Counted from the first letter of the stretch, positions 24,534 to 33,521 are shown. The stretch is DNA of 64,000 nucleotides from Prosthecomicrobium pneumaticum (GCF_014199915.1 NZ_JACHOO010000001.1:672328-736327), one strand, 5' to 3'. The notes: generated by a model from the letters alone, not told the origin. Numbers and translations: made by a program.

Positions 24534-25322
24534 TCAGCGCTCCTGCGCCGCCCAGCCGACGATGTTGTTCCAGAGCGTCGCGTAGCCGGGCCATTCGACG
24601 AAGGCGTTCGGCACCCAGTGCGGCCCGACATCGGAGGTCCAGGCGACGGTGCGGCCCTTGCCGAACGTGCCGGTGACGAGGAGCGGATGGCCGCCCTCCT
24701 CCGCCGGCAAACGCGCCAGCACCTCGGCGCCGGCCTTCGGCAGCACCTCATTGGCGCCGAGCAGCAGCGGCCATTCGCCCGACAGGCCCTCGAGCACCGG
24801 ATGGTCGGCAGGGCCCGTCAGGTCGGCGCGGAAGCCCTCCGGCACCTCGACACGGTCGTCATAGGGCAGGCAGGTGACCGGCAGCGCCTCCTCGACCGGG
24901 GTGCGCGCCCAGCGACCACGACCGTCGATGCCCTGGAAGGTCAGGTAGCCGCCGAACATCACGAGCCCGCCGCCATTCCGCGCCCATTCGCGCAGCAGCT
25001 TGAGACGGTTCGGCCGCGGCTTGCCGGTCAGCCACACATCGGGGTGGAGAAGCAGCGTGTTGGCGCCGATGTCGGAGATGACGATCACGTCCCAGGCGCC
25101 GAGGCCGTCGAGATCGAAGGGCAGTTCGGTCGCGGCGACGTGCGAGGGCATGTAGGTGACGTCGTAGCGCGCCTTCAGCGCGGCGACGAAGGGCTCGCCG
25201 CCGAGGTGGAAGGTGACGCTGCCGAACTGGTCGAAGCCCTTGTAATGAGTGGCGGAGGTCATCCAGCTCTCGCCGAGCAGCAGAACCTTCTTCCTGTCCG
25301 TCTTGGTGTTCTCGGCCGTCAC
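24534..25322 (-). CDS. GATase1-like cytoplasmic protein (PF07090 type)
   Basis: A 262-residue protein with the class-I glutamine-amidotransferase/ThuA-like fold, resembling the putative glutamine amidotransferase family PF07090. It begins KKVLLLGESWMTSATHYKG and has YDVTYMPSHVA, WDVIVISDIGANT and GGGLVMFGGYLTFQG, then GKGRTVAWTSDVGPHW near the end. No cysteine occupies the nucleophile elbow position (SDIGANT), so amidotransferase chemistry is doubtful. The family is often next to sugar ABC transporters, but its role is unknown. The GTG start at 25322 overlaps the LacI stop (GTGA) behind GAGGAGG. Confidence 0.78.
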   Translation of the reverse strand: MTAENTKTDRKKVLLLGESWMTSATHYKGFDQFGSVTFHLGGEPFVAALKARYDVTYMPSHVAATELPFDLDGLGAWDVIVISDIGANTLLLHPDVWLTGKPRPNRLKLLREWARNGGGLVMFGGYLTFQGIDGRGRWARTPVEEALPVTCLPYDDRVEVPEGFRADLTGPADHPVLEGLSGEWPLLLGANEVLPKAGAEVLARLPAEEGGHPLLVTGTFGKGRTVAWTSDVGPHWVPNAFVEWPGYATLWNNIVGWAAQER

Positions 25323-26368
25323 GGGCGCCTCCTCGTCGGCTTTTTCGCTTGGGTTGAATCTCGGGGAGCGGCCACGGAGGCCCGCGGCACGAATTCGATC
25401 GGCAGGCGGATCACCTCGGCGGCAGCGCCGCCCTTCATGCCGGCGATCACCCGCTGCACACCGATGCGGCCCATTTCGCCGATCGACTGGCGGATCGCCG
25501 AGATCGCCGGATCGAAGAAGGCGAGCGGCACGACATCGTCGAAGGTGACGATCGACACCTCGTCCGGCACGGCGATGCCGCGGGCGCGAAACACCTCGAG
25601 CAGGCCGAGCATGGTCTGGTCGCTGGCCGCGAAGACCGCCGTGGGCCCAACCGGGCTCGCGAGCATCGCCTCGGCCGCGCGGCGCCCCTGTGCAACCGTA
25701 TAGTCGCCGGCAAGCGCCTCGACCGAATCCTCGGGCAAGCCCGCTTCACGCGCAGCGGCGCGAAACCCCTCGGCACGCTCGCGCGCGCTCATCAGGGCCG
25801 GCGGGCCGCCGGCGAGGAAGAGCCGCCGGTGGCCGGCCTCGATCAGCGCCCGCGCCGCCAGCCTTCCGCCCTCGACATTGTCGGCGAAGACCTTCGACAC
25901 GCCGGTGCCGGGCACATCCTCGTCGAGCAGCACGACCTGCGCGGCGTGGCCGATCGCGGCCGCGAGCCGGCCGTCCTCATCGGCGTGGTTGGTGACGAAG
26001 AGCAGCGCGTCGACGTCGCTGCGGCCGAGCCGCGAGAGATATTCGAGTTCGCGTTCCAGCCGGTTCTCGGTCGCGAACAGCATGATGCCGAGGCCCTCGG
26101 CGGCGGCCGCGCGCTCGGCGGCGGCGGCGAGTTCGGCGAAGAACGGATTGCCGATCTCCGGCACGACGAGCGCGATCGTGTCCGAGCGGCCGAGGCTCAG
26201 CCGGCGGGCATGGGCGTTCGGCCGGTAGTCGAAGAAGGCGATCGCCGCCTCGATCCGCTCGATCGTGGCGGCGGGCAGGCTGATCGACCCGTTCAGAAAA
26301 CGCGATACGGCCGCCGGGGAGACCCCGGCGCGGGCGGCGACATCCTTGAGCTTGGCCGGCGCTCGCAT
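25319..26368 (-). CDS. LacI-family transcriptional regulator
   Basis: A 349-residue repressor. The LacI HTH covers residues 6-28 (KLKDVAARAGVSPAAVSRFL) with the hinge helix near 48-58. The periplasmic-binding-protein-like effector domain runs from about 62 to 330 (TIALVVPEIGNPFFAEL is its first strand). A basic, lysine/arginine-rich tail ends the protein. It is the first gene of operon C, so it is transcribed with the transporter and enzymes and is likely autoregulatory through the sites at 26373-26421. No clear Shine-Dalgarno is seen before the ATG at 26368, which may keep the repressor level low. Confidence 0.92.
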   Translation of the reverse strand: MRAPAKLKDVAARAGVSPAAVSRFLNGSISLPAATIERIEAAIAFFDYRPNAHARRLSLGRSDTIALVVPEIGNPFFAELAAAAERAAAAEGLGIMLFATENRLERELEYLSRLGRSDVDALLFVTNHADEDGRLAAAIGHAAQVVLLDEDVPGTGVSKVFADNVEGGRLAARALIEAGHRRLFLAGGPPALMSARERAEGFRAAAREAGLPEDSVEALAGDYTVAQGRRAAEAMLASPVGPTAVFAASDQTMLGLLEVFRARGIAVPDEVSIVTFDDVVPLAFFDPAISAIRQSIGEMGRIGVQRVIAGMKGGAAAEVIRLPIEFVPRASVAAPRDSTQAKKPTRRRP

Positions 26369-26372
26369 TCGG

Positions 26373-26421
26373 TAAACCGCGTTATCTCTCGTCGCTACGG
26401 GTTAGTATACCGCTTTACTAA
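26373..26421 (-). promoter_or_regulatory. Paired LacI-type operators upstream of operon C
   Basis: TAAACCGCGTTA (26373-26384) and TATACCGCTTTA (26406-26417) share TAxACCGCxTTA and are 33 bases apart, about three helix turns. The second lies inside TTAGTATACCGCTTTACTAA (26402-26421), whose outer arms TTAGTA/TACTAA are perfectly inverted. They start four bases before the LacI ATG. A central CG with A/T-rich arms is typical for LacI-family operators. The remaining upstream stretch to 26628 shows no gene. Confidence 0.6.
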
Positions 26422-26628
26422 GATGAGGGTAAAGTTTCCCCACCTCGCTCCGCAAGGGGATTGATGAGGCAGTCCTGCGCATTTTTTAGGCTAAGCGAAA
26501 CACCCGGGCCGGCGGCGCTGGCACCGCGTGGTTGGGAGACTGCGGAGAGGAGGAAAGATCGGCGGGCGGCGCGGACGAAAAGGCGCCATTTGGCGCGGCG
26601 TTTCGGTCGCGCGACGGACGACTCCCGG

Positions 26629-27594
26629 TCACCAGCTCTCGACCGGCCCGTGCAACAGCGGCGCCTCGCGCTCGAGCCAGGCCACGTAATCCGCGACGCC
26701 CTCCGGCATCGGGCGGAACCGCTCGTCACAACCTGCCGCCCGCAACCGCTCCAGCGATGCCCGGGTCGTGCTCTGATAACTCGGGAGGAGCCGGCCGGGA
26801 AAAGGCACCCGCCGCACCTCGCCCTGCGCCAGCCGCTCCACGACCGCCCGCGCCACTGCGTCGAACGACCAGGCCTCCCCCGTGCCCACGTTGAAGATGC
26901 CCGCAACCTGTGACCGCCAGGCCCAGACGAGGACCGAGACCACATCGTCGACGTGCACGAAGTCGCGCCGCGGCTCGGCACCGCCGGCGGGCGGCTCGAA
27001 CACCTCCGCAGCGCGTCCCTGCCGGATCTGTGAGAAGAAGCGGAAGACCGGCGAGCACATATCGTCCTTGTGGTGCTCGCCCGGCCCATAGACGTTGAAG
27101 AAGCGCAGGCCTGTGACCGGCGCCCGCAGACTGCTCGCCGTCACCTGCCGCACCCGGACGTCGAACAGACGCTTGGAGAGCGCGTAAACGCTGAGCGGCC
27201 GCTCGCACTCCGGCTCCTCACGGAAGACGCCGCCATTGCCGTAGACGCCCGCCGAGGAGGCGTAGACGAGCGGCACGCCGCCTTCCTGACAGAGGGCGAG
27301 CAGCGCGCGGGAGAACTCGTAGTTGTTCTTCATCACATAGCGCCCGTCCGCTTCCGTCGTCCGGGAACAGGCGCCGAGATGGAACACGATCTCGACCTCG
27401 GCCATGCGCCCGGCCAGCGCGGCGAGGCAGTCTTCCTTGTCGACATAGTCTTCGAAGCATGCGGTGGCGACGTTCTTGGCCTTGCGCCCGTCCGTCAGAT
27501 TGTCGGCGACGAGAATATCGCTGCGGCCAAGGCGGTTCAGCCTGTGGACCAAACGGCTTCCCACCATGCCGCATCCGCCGGTGACGACGATCAT
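26629..27594 (-). CDS. hldD: ADP-L-glycero-D-manno-heptose 6-epimerase-like protein
   Basis: A 321-residue extended SDR epimerase that converts ADP-D-glycero- to ADP-L-glycero-manno-heptose for LPS core synthesis. The NAD motif TGGCGMVG is at 5-12. The catalytic Tyr-x3-Lys is in SVYALSKR, and the diagnostic FNVYGPGEHHKDDM carries the second catalytic Lys of HldD. The glycine motif GGCGMVG differs from the usual GGAGFIG. ATG at 27594 was chosen because AGAAGGA lies eight bases upstream; a TTG at 27612 is less likely. It diverges from hldE across 86 bases. Other ADP- or GDP-heptose epimerases of the same superfamily are the main alternative. Confidence 0.82.
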   Translation of the reverse strand: MIVVTGGCGMVGSRLVHRLNRLGRSDILVADNLTDGRKAKNVATACFEDYVDKEDCLAALAGRMAEVEIVFHLGACSRTTEADGRYVMKNNYEFSRALLALCQEGGVPLVYASSAGVYGNGGVFREEPECERPLSVYALSKRLFDVRVRQVTASSLRAPVTGLRFFNVYGPGEHHKDDMCSPVFRFFSQIRQGRAAEVFEPPAGGAEPRRDFVHVDDVVSVLVWAWRSQVAGIFNVGTGEAWSFDAVARAVVERLAQGEVRRVPFPGRLLPSYQSTTRASLERLRAAGCDERFRPMPEGVADYVAWLEREAPLLHGPVESW

Positions 27595-27680
27595 CGAATC
27601 CGTCCTTCTCAAGCTTCGAAGGGGCTGCTACCCAAACGGAAGGATAGTTGAAAGAGCCATCGCGCGGACGGAGAACCACC

Positions 27681-29162
27681 GTGCATCTCGACACGGCCGC
27701 GATCGGCGCGACTGAGCCCACGCGTGCGCGGCCCCGGATCGCGGTGATGGGCGACCTGATCCTCGACACCTTCACGCAAGGGGAGGTCCGCCGCATCTCT
27801 CCCGAGGCGCCCGTACCCGTCCTCGTCTGCTCGGAAGACACCGATATTGCCGGCGGCGCAGCGAATGTCGCGGCCAATGTCGAGGCGCTCGGCGGCCATG
27901 CGCTCCTCTTCGGCGTCGCCGGCGACGACGCGCCCGGCAGCCGGCTCATTGCCTGCCTCGACCGTCTGCCCTGGGCGACGCCACCCGTCATCCCGCGGCG
28001 CGCCGGCTGGCAGACCCCGCACAAGATCCGTTACCGTGCCGGTGCGCAGCATCTGTTGCGGGTGGATTACGAGGCCGAGGGCGATCAGCCCGAGGCCTTC
28101 GAAAGCGCCGGCCTTCTCGCAGCGGTCGAAGCCGCAGCCGGAGCGGTGCGGATGGCGGTGATCTCCGATTATCGGAAAGGCACCCTCGCCCCCGCGGTCT
28201 GCCGGGGGATCATGGCCCGTCTGCGCCAGCACGGCGTTCCGGTGCTCGTCGACACCAAATCTACCGATCTTGGCCCGTTCGCGGGCGCTACTCTGATCAC
28301 GCCCAATCTCGGCGAGCTCGCAAAGTCCGCCGGCCGCCCGGTCGGCTCGCTCGACGAGGCGGCCGACGCGGCGCGGGGCCTGCTCGTCGCGCACGATATC
28401 GGCGCCGCGGTGGTGACCATGGGTGCGCGCGGCATGCTGATCGTCGAGCGGGATCGCCATCGCCATCTGCCCGCCCTCGCGCGCCAGCTCTACGACGTGA
28501 GCGGCGCCGGCGACACGGTGGTGGCAGCGCTCGCCGTCGCGCTCGCCGAAGACATGGCACTCGACGAGGCGACGCGCTTCGCCAACACCGCTGCCGCGCT
28601 CGCCGTCGAGAAGCCCGGCACCGGAGTGGTGACACGCGGGGAGGTCGTCGCCCGCACCGCTCCTCCGCACGCCGTCCCCGTTCTCGACGCCTCCCGCGAT
28701 GGTGCCGCCCTGCGCGCCCTCGTCGCGACCTGGCGCGCCTCCGGTCTGCGGGTCGGCTTCACCAATGGTTGTTTCGACATTCTCCATCCCGGCCATCTGA
28801 AGATCATCACCGAGGCCGCGGCGCATTGCGACCGGCTGGTGGTGGGGGTCAACACCGATCATTCGGTGAAGCGGTTGAAGGGTCCCTCGCGCCCGGTTCA
28901 GCCGGAGGATATCCGTGCGATGGCGGTGCGCGGCGTACCGGGCGTGGCGGCTGTCGTCACCTTCGCGGACGACACGCCGGCCGCCCTGATCGCCGCGATC
29001 GAGCCCGACCTCCTCGCCAAGGGCTCCGACTACACGCTCGACCGGATCGTCGGCGCCGTCGAGACGATCGCTCGCGGCGGCACGGTCCTGCGCGTCCCGC
29101 TCCTCGACGGCCACAGCACGTCCGGTCTCATCCGCACCATGACGCCGGAGCCGAGCCGATGA
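27681..29162 (+). CDS. hldE: Bifunctional heptose-7-phosphate kinase / heptose-1-phosphate adenylyltransferase
   Basis: A two-domain enzyme of 493 residues making ADP-D-glycero-manno-heptose. The N-terminal PfkB kinase domain (about 15-305) has IAGGAANVAANVEALGG and DVSGAGDTVVAAL (about 270-282). The C-terminal nucleotidyltransferase domain (about 350-490) has GFTNGCFDILHPGHL with the HxGH motif, RPVQPEDIRAMAV and LAKGSDY. Both domains look complete. GTG at 27681 was chosen because GGAG lies seven bases upstream; TTG at 27648 is the alternative and would add 11 residues. It is the partner of the divergent hldD, with GmhA and GmhB functions not in the window. Confidence 0.92.
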   Translation: MHLDTAAIGATEPTRARPRIAVMGDLILDTFTQGEVRRISPEAPVPVLVCSEDTDIAGGAANVAANVEALGGHALLFGVAGDDAPGSRLIACLDRLPWATPPVIPRRAGWQTPHKIRYRAGAQHLLRVDYEAEGDQPEAFESAGLLAAVEAAAGAVRMAVISDYRKGTLAPAVCRGIMARLRQHGVPVLVDTKSTDLGPFAGATLITPNLGELAKSAGRPVGSLDEAADAARGLLVAHDIGAAVVTMGARGMLIVERDRHRHLPALARQLYDVSGAGDTVVAALAVALAEDMALDEATRFANTAAALAVEKPGTGVVTRGEVVARTAPPHAVPVLDASRDGAALRALVATWRASGLRVGFTNGCFDILHPGHLKIITEAAAHCDRLVVGVNTDHSVKRLKGPSRPVQPEDIRAMAVRGVPGVAAVVTFADDTPAALIAAIEPDLLAKGSDYTLDRIVGAVETIARGGTVLRVPLLDGHSTSGLIRTMTPEPSR

Positions 29163-29271
29163 CGCCGCTCGGATCGGATCGGCGACCGCACTCGCGGCGC
29201 GGCTCGTGCGACGGTCTCACACAAGGCGGCGTGTCCGCCGCGGCGGCTCGTGGCGGATACGGAGGGGCATC

Positions 29272-30234
29272 TTGACTGCGAAGGACGACGAACGGCAGCC
29301 GGCAGAACCCGATCTCGCCGCGATCGCGGCAGGGCTCGAGGCGATGGAGGCGAGGCTCCACGCTGCCCTGCGACCGATCAATCGACGCCTGCGCGACCTC
29401 GAGAACCGGACGCTGCTGCTCTGCCCGACGCCGGAGGTGGCGGCCGGGCTTCAGGAGCGCGTTCTTCGCATCGGCCGGCTGCTGCGGCCGCAGCGCGCCC
29501 GAGGCGTCGGCAAGATCCGGGTCGGCAAGATCGGTGATGGCGGCTATGTGCAGCTCGACGATTTCGAGCACACCGACGCCGCCCTCTCGCTCGGTATCGG
29601 GACGGAGGTGAGCTGGGACCTCGATGTCGCCGAGCGCGGACTGACGGTCCTGCAGTTCGACCACACCGTCCCTGGCCCGCCGGTCGACCATCCCAATTTC
29701 CGTTTCGCCCCGCTCCGGATCGGTCCGCAGAGCGGAGAGGGCGTCGTCGCACTGTCGGACGCCATCGAACGCGCGGCCGGCCGAGACGGACGCGCGATCC
29801 TCAAGATGGACATCGAGGGGGCCGAGTGGGATGCGCTCGATGCGACGCCGCTCCCCGTCCTCGCCCGCTGCCGGCAGATCGTCTGTGAACTGCACGGCTT
29901 CCAGCAACTCCCCGCACAACGGACGAGCGACTTGGTCCACCGGGTCCTCGCGAAGCTGCATCAGGTGTTCGGGGTGGTCCACGTCCACGCCAACAATGTC
30001 GGCCCGATCATCGTGCTCGGGAATGTCCCCTTCTTCTCGACGCTCGAGGTGACCTTCGCGAACCGCGCGGACTTCGACCTGGAGCCGTCCGGAGAGGTGT
30101 TCCCGACGCCGCTCGACTCCCCGAACAATCCCGCCGGGCCGGACCATTTCCTCGGCACCTTCGACTTCGGGCCGGACCCCGAACCATCGTCGCCCGACAG
30201 CCGGCCCGCAGCCGGAAGCGGGGCCGCCGCATGA
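29272..30234 (+). CDS. FkbM-family methyltransferase-like protein
   Basis: A 320-residue protein with the FkbM SAM-methyltransferase motif ILKMDIEGAEWDAL (about residues 178-191) and an upstream segment DAALSLGIGTEVSWDLDVAERG that could be the SAM-binding loop. The N-terminal 70 residues contain a probable coiled coil (LEAMEARLHAALRPINRRL). The tail is rich in Asp, Pro and Ser. It is followed by a glycosyltransferase gene overlapping by ATGA, so it probably methylates a surface glycan or lipid-linked sugar. TTG at 29272 was chosen because GGAGGGG lies five bases upstream; the frame extends to 29206 without a good ribosome-binding site. Confidence 0.78.
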   Translation: MTAKDDERQPAEPDLAAIAAGLEAMEARLHAALRPINRRLRDLENRTLLLCPTPEVAAGLQERVLRIGRLLRPQRARGVGKIRVGKIGDGGYVQLDDFEHTDAALSLGIGTEVSWDLDVAERGLTVLQFDHTVPGPPVDHPNFRFAPLRIGPQSGEGVVALSDAIERAAGRDGRAILKMDIEGAEWDALDATPLPVLARCRQIVCELHGFQQLPAQRTSDLVHRVLAKLHQVFGVVHVHANNVGPIIVLGNVPFFSTLEVTFANRADFDLEPSGEVFPTPLDSPNNPAGPDHFLGTFDFGPDPEPSSPDSRPAAGSGAAA

Positions 30235-33200
30235 TGCGCTCGCCCGACCGGGGCGACGCCTCGCCGGCCGGCCACGAAAGCGATGCGCGCGACGACACCC
30301 TCGTCGCGCGGAAGGTCTTCGGCGAAGATGTCACTTCGCTCGACGCGGATCGCGTTATCGTGGTGCCGCCGGCAGAAGGCGAGGTGGCGACGGAACGGGA
30401 TGCCGCCTGCCGCGAAGCGCTCAGACCACACCATGTCGCCGCCTTGGGATGGGACGGCAGGATCGCGATCCGCGCCGGCGATCTGCGCGAAGTCGCCGCA
30501 GTCCATCCCGGTGCGGCGACGGATTGTCGGCGCCTGGCGCCGGTTCTGGTGGCCGCCGGGCGTGTCGTGTGGGCCGAGGCGACCGACGATGCGCCGGTCT
30601 TCCAGCCGCAAGGTCTCGGCCCGGTCTGGCATGGGCTCGAAGGTCCGCTGCCCGACGGGCTGGCGCGCCTGTCCGCCGCGGGCCTTGCAGTAGGCCCCGC
30701 TCCGGTCACGCTTCGCGTGGAGACGCCCGAAGCCGCCGCGACACTGCGGCAGGCGATCTGGGCAAACCCACCCAGCGCGCTCGTCGTGCCCGATGAGGCC
30801 GTTCCCGCCATCACCGAGTCGGTGCGGCGCCTCGCGGTCGCCGTGCTCTCGGCGAGTGAATGTGCCCGGCTCGAGCCTGCGGCCGTTGTCCGTCTGATCG
30901 GCGCGCGCCAGATCCCGGTGGCGGTGGCGCTCGGCAACGGTATCGGCAACATCATCGTCGGCACCCCGCTCGTCCGCCGTCTCGCCGAGGCGCTCGGCCG
31001 CCCCGTCGATGTGCACCTCAACGCCGACTATCCCGGCTGCGAGGTGATTTTCGAGGGGGTCCCCTGGGTCGATGCGGTCCTCACGAGCTCCGCCGATGCG
31101 GTGCGCACGCCCTACGCCCTGGTGGTCGCTACGCATTTCTGCCTGGCCCAGCCCAGCGATTACCCGACCGGTCGGACGCTGTGGGCGCGCGAGCACGGCT
31201 CGGTCGCGCGGCTGAAGGTCGCGCACGAGGCTGCGGTCAACCTTTCGCTCCTGCGGGGTCCCTTGAGAATCCCTGTTCGGGAGGACGATGTGCGGGGCCA
31301 GTTCCTCGGCACCTTCCGCCATCGCCCGGCCGGACGCCGGCGCATCGGCCTTCATGCGGGATCGAAGCCCGGCCGGTGGGCGGTGAAGCGCTGGCCGCAT
31401 TTCGAAGCGCTCTGCAGCCGGCTCATCGCGCGCGGCTTCGAGATCGTCTGCGTCGGTGGTGCCGACGAACTCGTCGCCGGCGCGCGGGACGAGACGGGCC
31501 GCACGCTCTCCGAGACCTTCGCGGCGATCGCCGCCTGCGACGCCTTCATCGCCAATGACAGCGGCCTGATGCACGCCGCCGATGCGATCGGCGTGCCGCT
31601 CCTCGCGCTCTTCGGGCCGACCTCGGTGGTGAAGAACGGGCCACTCGGTGCGGCCAGCCGGGTCGTGCGCATCGAGAAGGACTGCGCGCCCTGCCAGTTC
31701 GATCCCAACCGCTTCGCCGTCTGCGCGTGCATCGGCGAACTGACGGTCGACCGGGTCGAGGCGGCCTTCGACGCGCTGTGGGCGGAGGAATGCGCCGGCG
31801 TCGGACGCGGCACCACGCCCGCAGCCGCCGCCAAAAAACCCGCGCCGGCCGCCGTCGGAGCGGCCGCGCTCGCGCAGGAGCGGGCGGCGGCCGCGCGCCT
31901 GCTCGCCGATGCCGAGGCCTTCGGAGCACTCTCCGTCGCCGACGCGGCGCGACTTCTCCATCGCGCGCCGCTGCTCGGCCTCGCCGCGGAAGTGGCCGCC
32001 CTCCCCGCACCGGCGGTGATGGCGCTGCCGCGCCGCGCGCCTGCGCTCCTTCGCGCCTATGGGGAGGCTGCCGCCTTCGCGCTCGACGCTGCGGCCTTGC
32101 GGTCACGGCTCGACCTGTGCCTGGAAGCGGCGATCGCAGCGCGATCACCCGCGGCGGCCCAGGAGGCACTCTCGCTCCTGCTCGCCCATTGCGGCAAGGA
32201 GGCTGCGGCGACCGCCTTGCGCGGGCTGCAGAAGGGCGAGGCCTTCGCGCAGGCGCTTCGGCCGCCGATCCGCGAACTGGCGGCGCTCGCCGATGCGGAG
32301 CCCGGCCTCGGCGCGGCTCTGCCGCTCCAACGGCGTATCGAAGATCGGCTGGCGGCCGGAGATCGGCAGGGCTTCGTCGCCGCGGTCAACCAGTGGCTCG
32401 CCACCTGGCGCGATCCGCGGACGCTGGCGCTGGCGCTGCGGACGGAAACCGACCGTCTCGCGCGCCTCAGCCTCAGACCCGAGGAAATCTGGCGAAGCGG
32501 CGCCGGCGAGCCTCTTCTCGATCTTCTGCTCTTCGCGGGCGGGGTCGATGCACCGCGCGGCGACGCGGAGATGGCCGCGATGGTGGCAGCGGCCCGCGGC
32601 GATCTAACGCCCCTCAACACGTTCATGGAGGGTGCTCTCGACGGTCTCGAACCCGTCCGCTTCACGGGAACGGAGCGGCGGGGCGTGCTCGCCTCGGCGC
32701 TGCGCTGTTCGGCGCCGCCGGCGCCCTCCTCGTTCGGAAGGGTGTCGGTGATCATCACGGCGCATGCGCCCGACCTGGAGCTTCTCGCCCTCGCCATCAC
32801 CTCGATCCTGCGCCAGAGCTATCGCGACCTCGAGATCATCCTCGTCGACGATGCGAGCCCGGTGCCGCTCGCGGGACTGCTGCGCCCCGGGCACCGGTCG
32901 CACGACCGCATCCGGCTGATCCGGATCGATCGGCACAGCGGCCCCTACACCTGCCGGAACGAGGCGATAGCCGTCGCTTCGGGCGACTGGATCGCCTTTC
33001 ACGACGCCGACGACATCGCCCATCCGCAGCGTATGGCCGTGCAGATCGCCGCTCTCGCGGCCGACCCGTCGCGGCGGGTCTGCTATGCCGGCCATATGCG
33101 TTTCGATGCCTGCGCACGGATCCAGCCGGAGTTCAAGGGCGGCCTCATCGGCGACGGGCCGTCGACCTCGGTCTTTCCCCGCGCCGTCTTCGAGGAGATC

Positions 33201-33521
33201 GGCCTCTTCAGTCCCGTCCAGTCGCGCGGCGACATTGAGATGCGGGAGCGCGTCGCGCTCGCCTATGGTGCGGACGCGGTCCTGCATCTGCCGCTGCCGC
33301 TCCTCTATTGCTCGGGCGGCTTGACACTCTCGATCCGCGCGCAGCGCGAACTCCTTGGGCCGCTGCAGCTTTTCCGTCGCGCCTTTGGTGCCCGGCTGGT
33401 CGAAGACCATGCCGGAGCCGATCGTCGGGCGGCGACGCTCGGACCGCTGCCGATTCCACCGGGCCTGCTCGGCGGAAAGCTGAAGGGGCTGGGCGTGAGC
33501 CCACCCGCCGGGCGCCGCTGA
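30231..33521 (+). CDS. Fused GT9-like and GT2 glycosyltransferase, 1096 residues
   Basis: A large cytoplasmic protein with two glycosyltransferase domains. Residues 1-225 match nothing I recognise. A GT9 (heptosyltransferase-like) domain follows, with GNGIGNIIVGTPLVRRLAEA near 234-253, LHAGSKPGRWAVKRWP near 379, IANDSGLMHAADAIGVPLLA near 441, and a cysteine cluster CAPCQFDPNRFAVCAC near 484. A long alanine-rich helical linker covers about 520-835. A GT2 domain starts at RVSVIITAHAPDLELLALAI (about 837), with DDAS and AFHDADD metal/nucleotide motifs near 923. It overlaps the FkbM-like gene by four bases. With hldE/hldD nearby, it probably adds heptose and another sugar to a surface glycan. Fusion of the two families is unusual. 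Confidence 0.8.
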   Translation: MMRSPDRGDASPAGHESDARDDTLVARKVFGEDVTSLDADRVIVVPPAEGEVATERDAACREALRPHHVAALGWDGRIAIRAGDLREVAAVHPGAATDCRRLAPVLVAAGRVVWAEATDDAPVFQPQGLGPVWHGLEGPLPDGLARLSAAGLAVGPAPVTLRVETPEAAATLRQAIWANPPSALVVPDEAVPAITESVRRLAVAVLSASECARLEPAAVVRLIGARQIPVAVALGNGIGNIIVGTPLVRRLAEALGRPVDVHLNADYPGCEVIFEGVPWVDAVLTSSADAVRTPYALVVATHFCLAQPSDYPTGRTLWAREHGSVARLKVAHEAAVNLSLLRGPLRIPVREDDVRGQFLGTFRHRPAGRRRIGLHAGSKPGRWAVKRWPHFEALCSRLIARGFEIVCVGGADELVAGARDETGRTLSETFAAIAACDAFIANDSGLMHAADAIGVPLLALFGPTSVVKNGPLGAASRVVRIEKDCAPCQFDPNRFAVCACIGELTVDRVEAAFDALWAEECAGVGRGTTPAAAAKKPAPAAVGAAALAQERAAAARLLADAEAFGALSVADAARLLHRAPLLGLAAEVAALPAPAVMALPRRAPALLRAYGEAAAFALDAAALRSRLDLCLEAAIAARSPAAAQEALSLLLAHCGKEAAATALRGLQKGEAFAQALRPPIRELAALADAEPGLGAALPLQRRIEDRLAAGDRQGFVAAVNQWLATWRDPRTLALALRTETDRLARLSLRPEEIWRSGAGEPLLDLLLFAGGVDAPRGDAEMAAMVAAARGDLTPLNTFMEGALDGLEPVRFTGTERRGVLASALRCSAPPAPSSFGRVSVIITAHAPDLELLALAITSILRQSYRDLEIILVDDASPVPLAGLLRPGHRSHDRIRLIRIDRHSGPYTCRNEAIAVASGDWIAFHDADDIAHPQRMAVQIAALAADPSRRVCYAGHMRFDACARIQPEFKGGLIGDGPSTSVFPRAVFEEIGLFSPVQSRGDIEMRERVALAYGADAVLHLPLPLLYCSGGLTLSIRAQRELLGPLQLFRRAFGARLVEDHAGADRRAATLGPLPIPPGLLGGKLKGLGVSPPAGRR

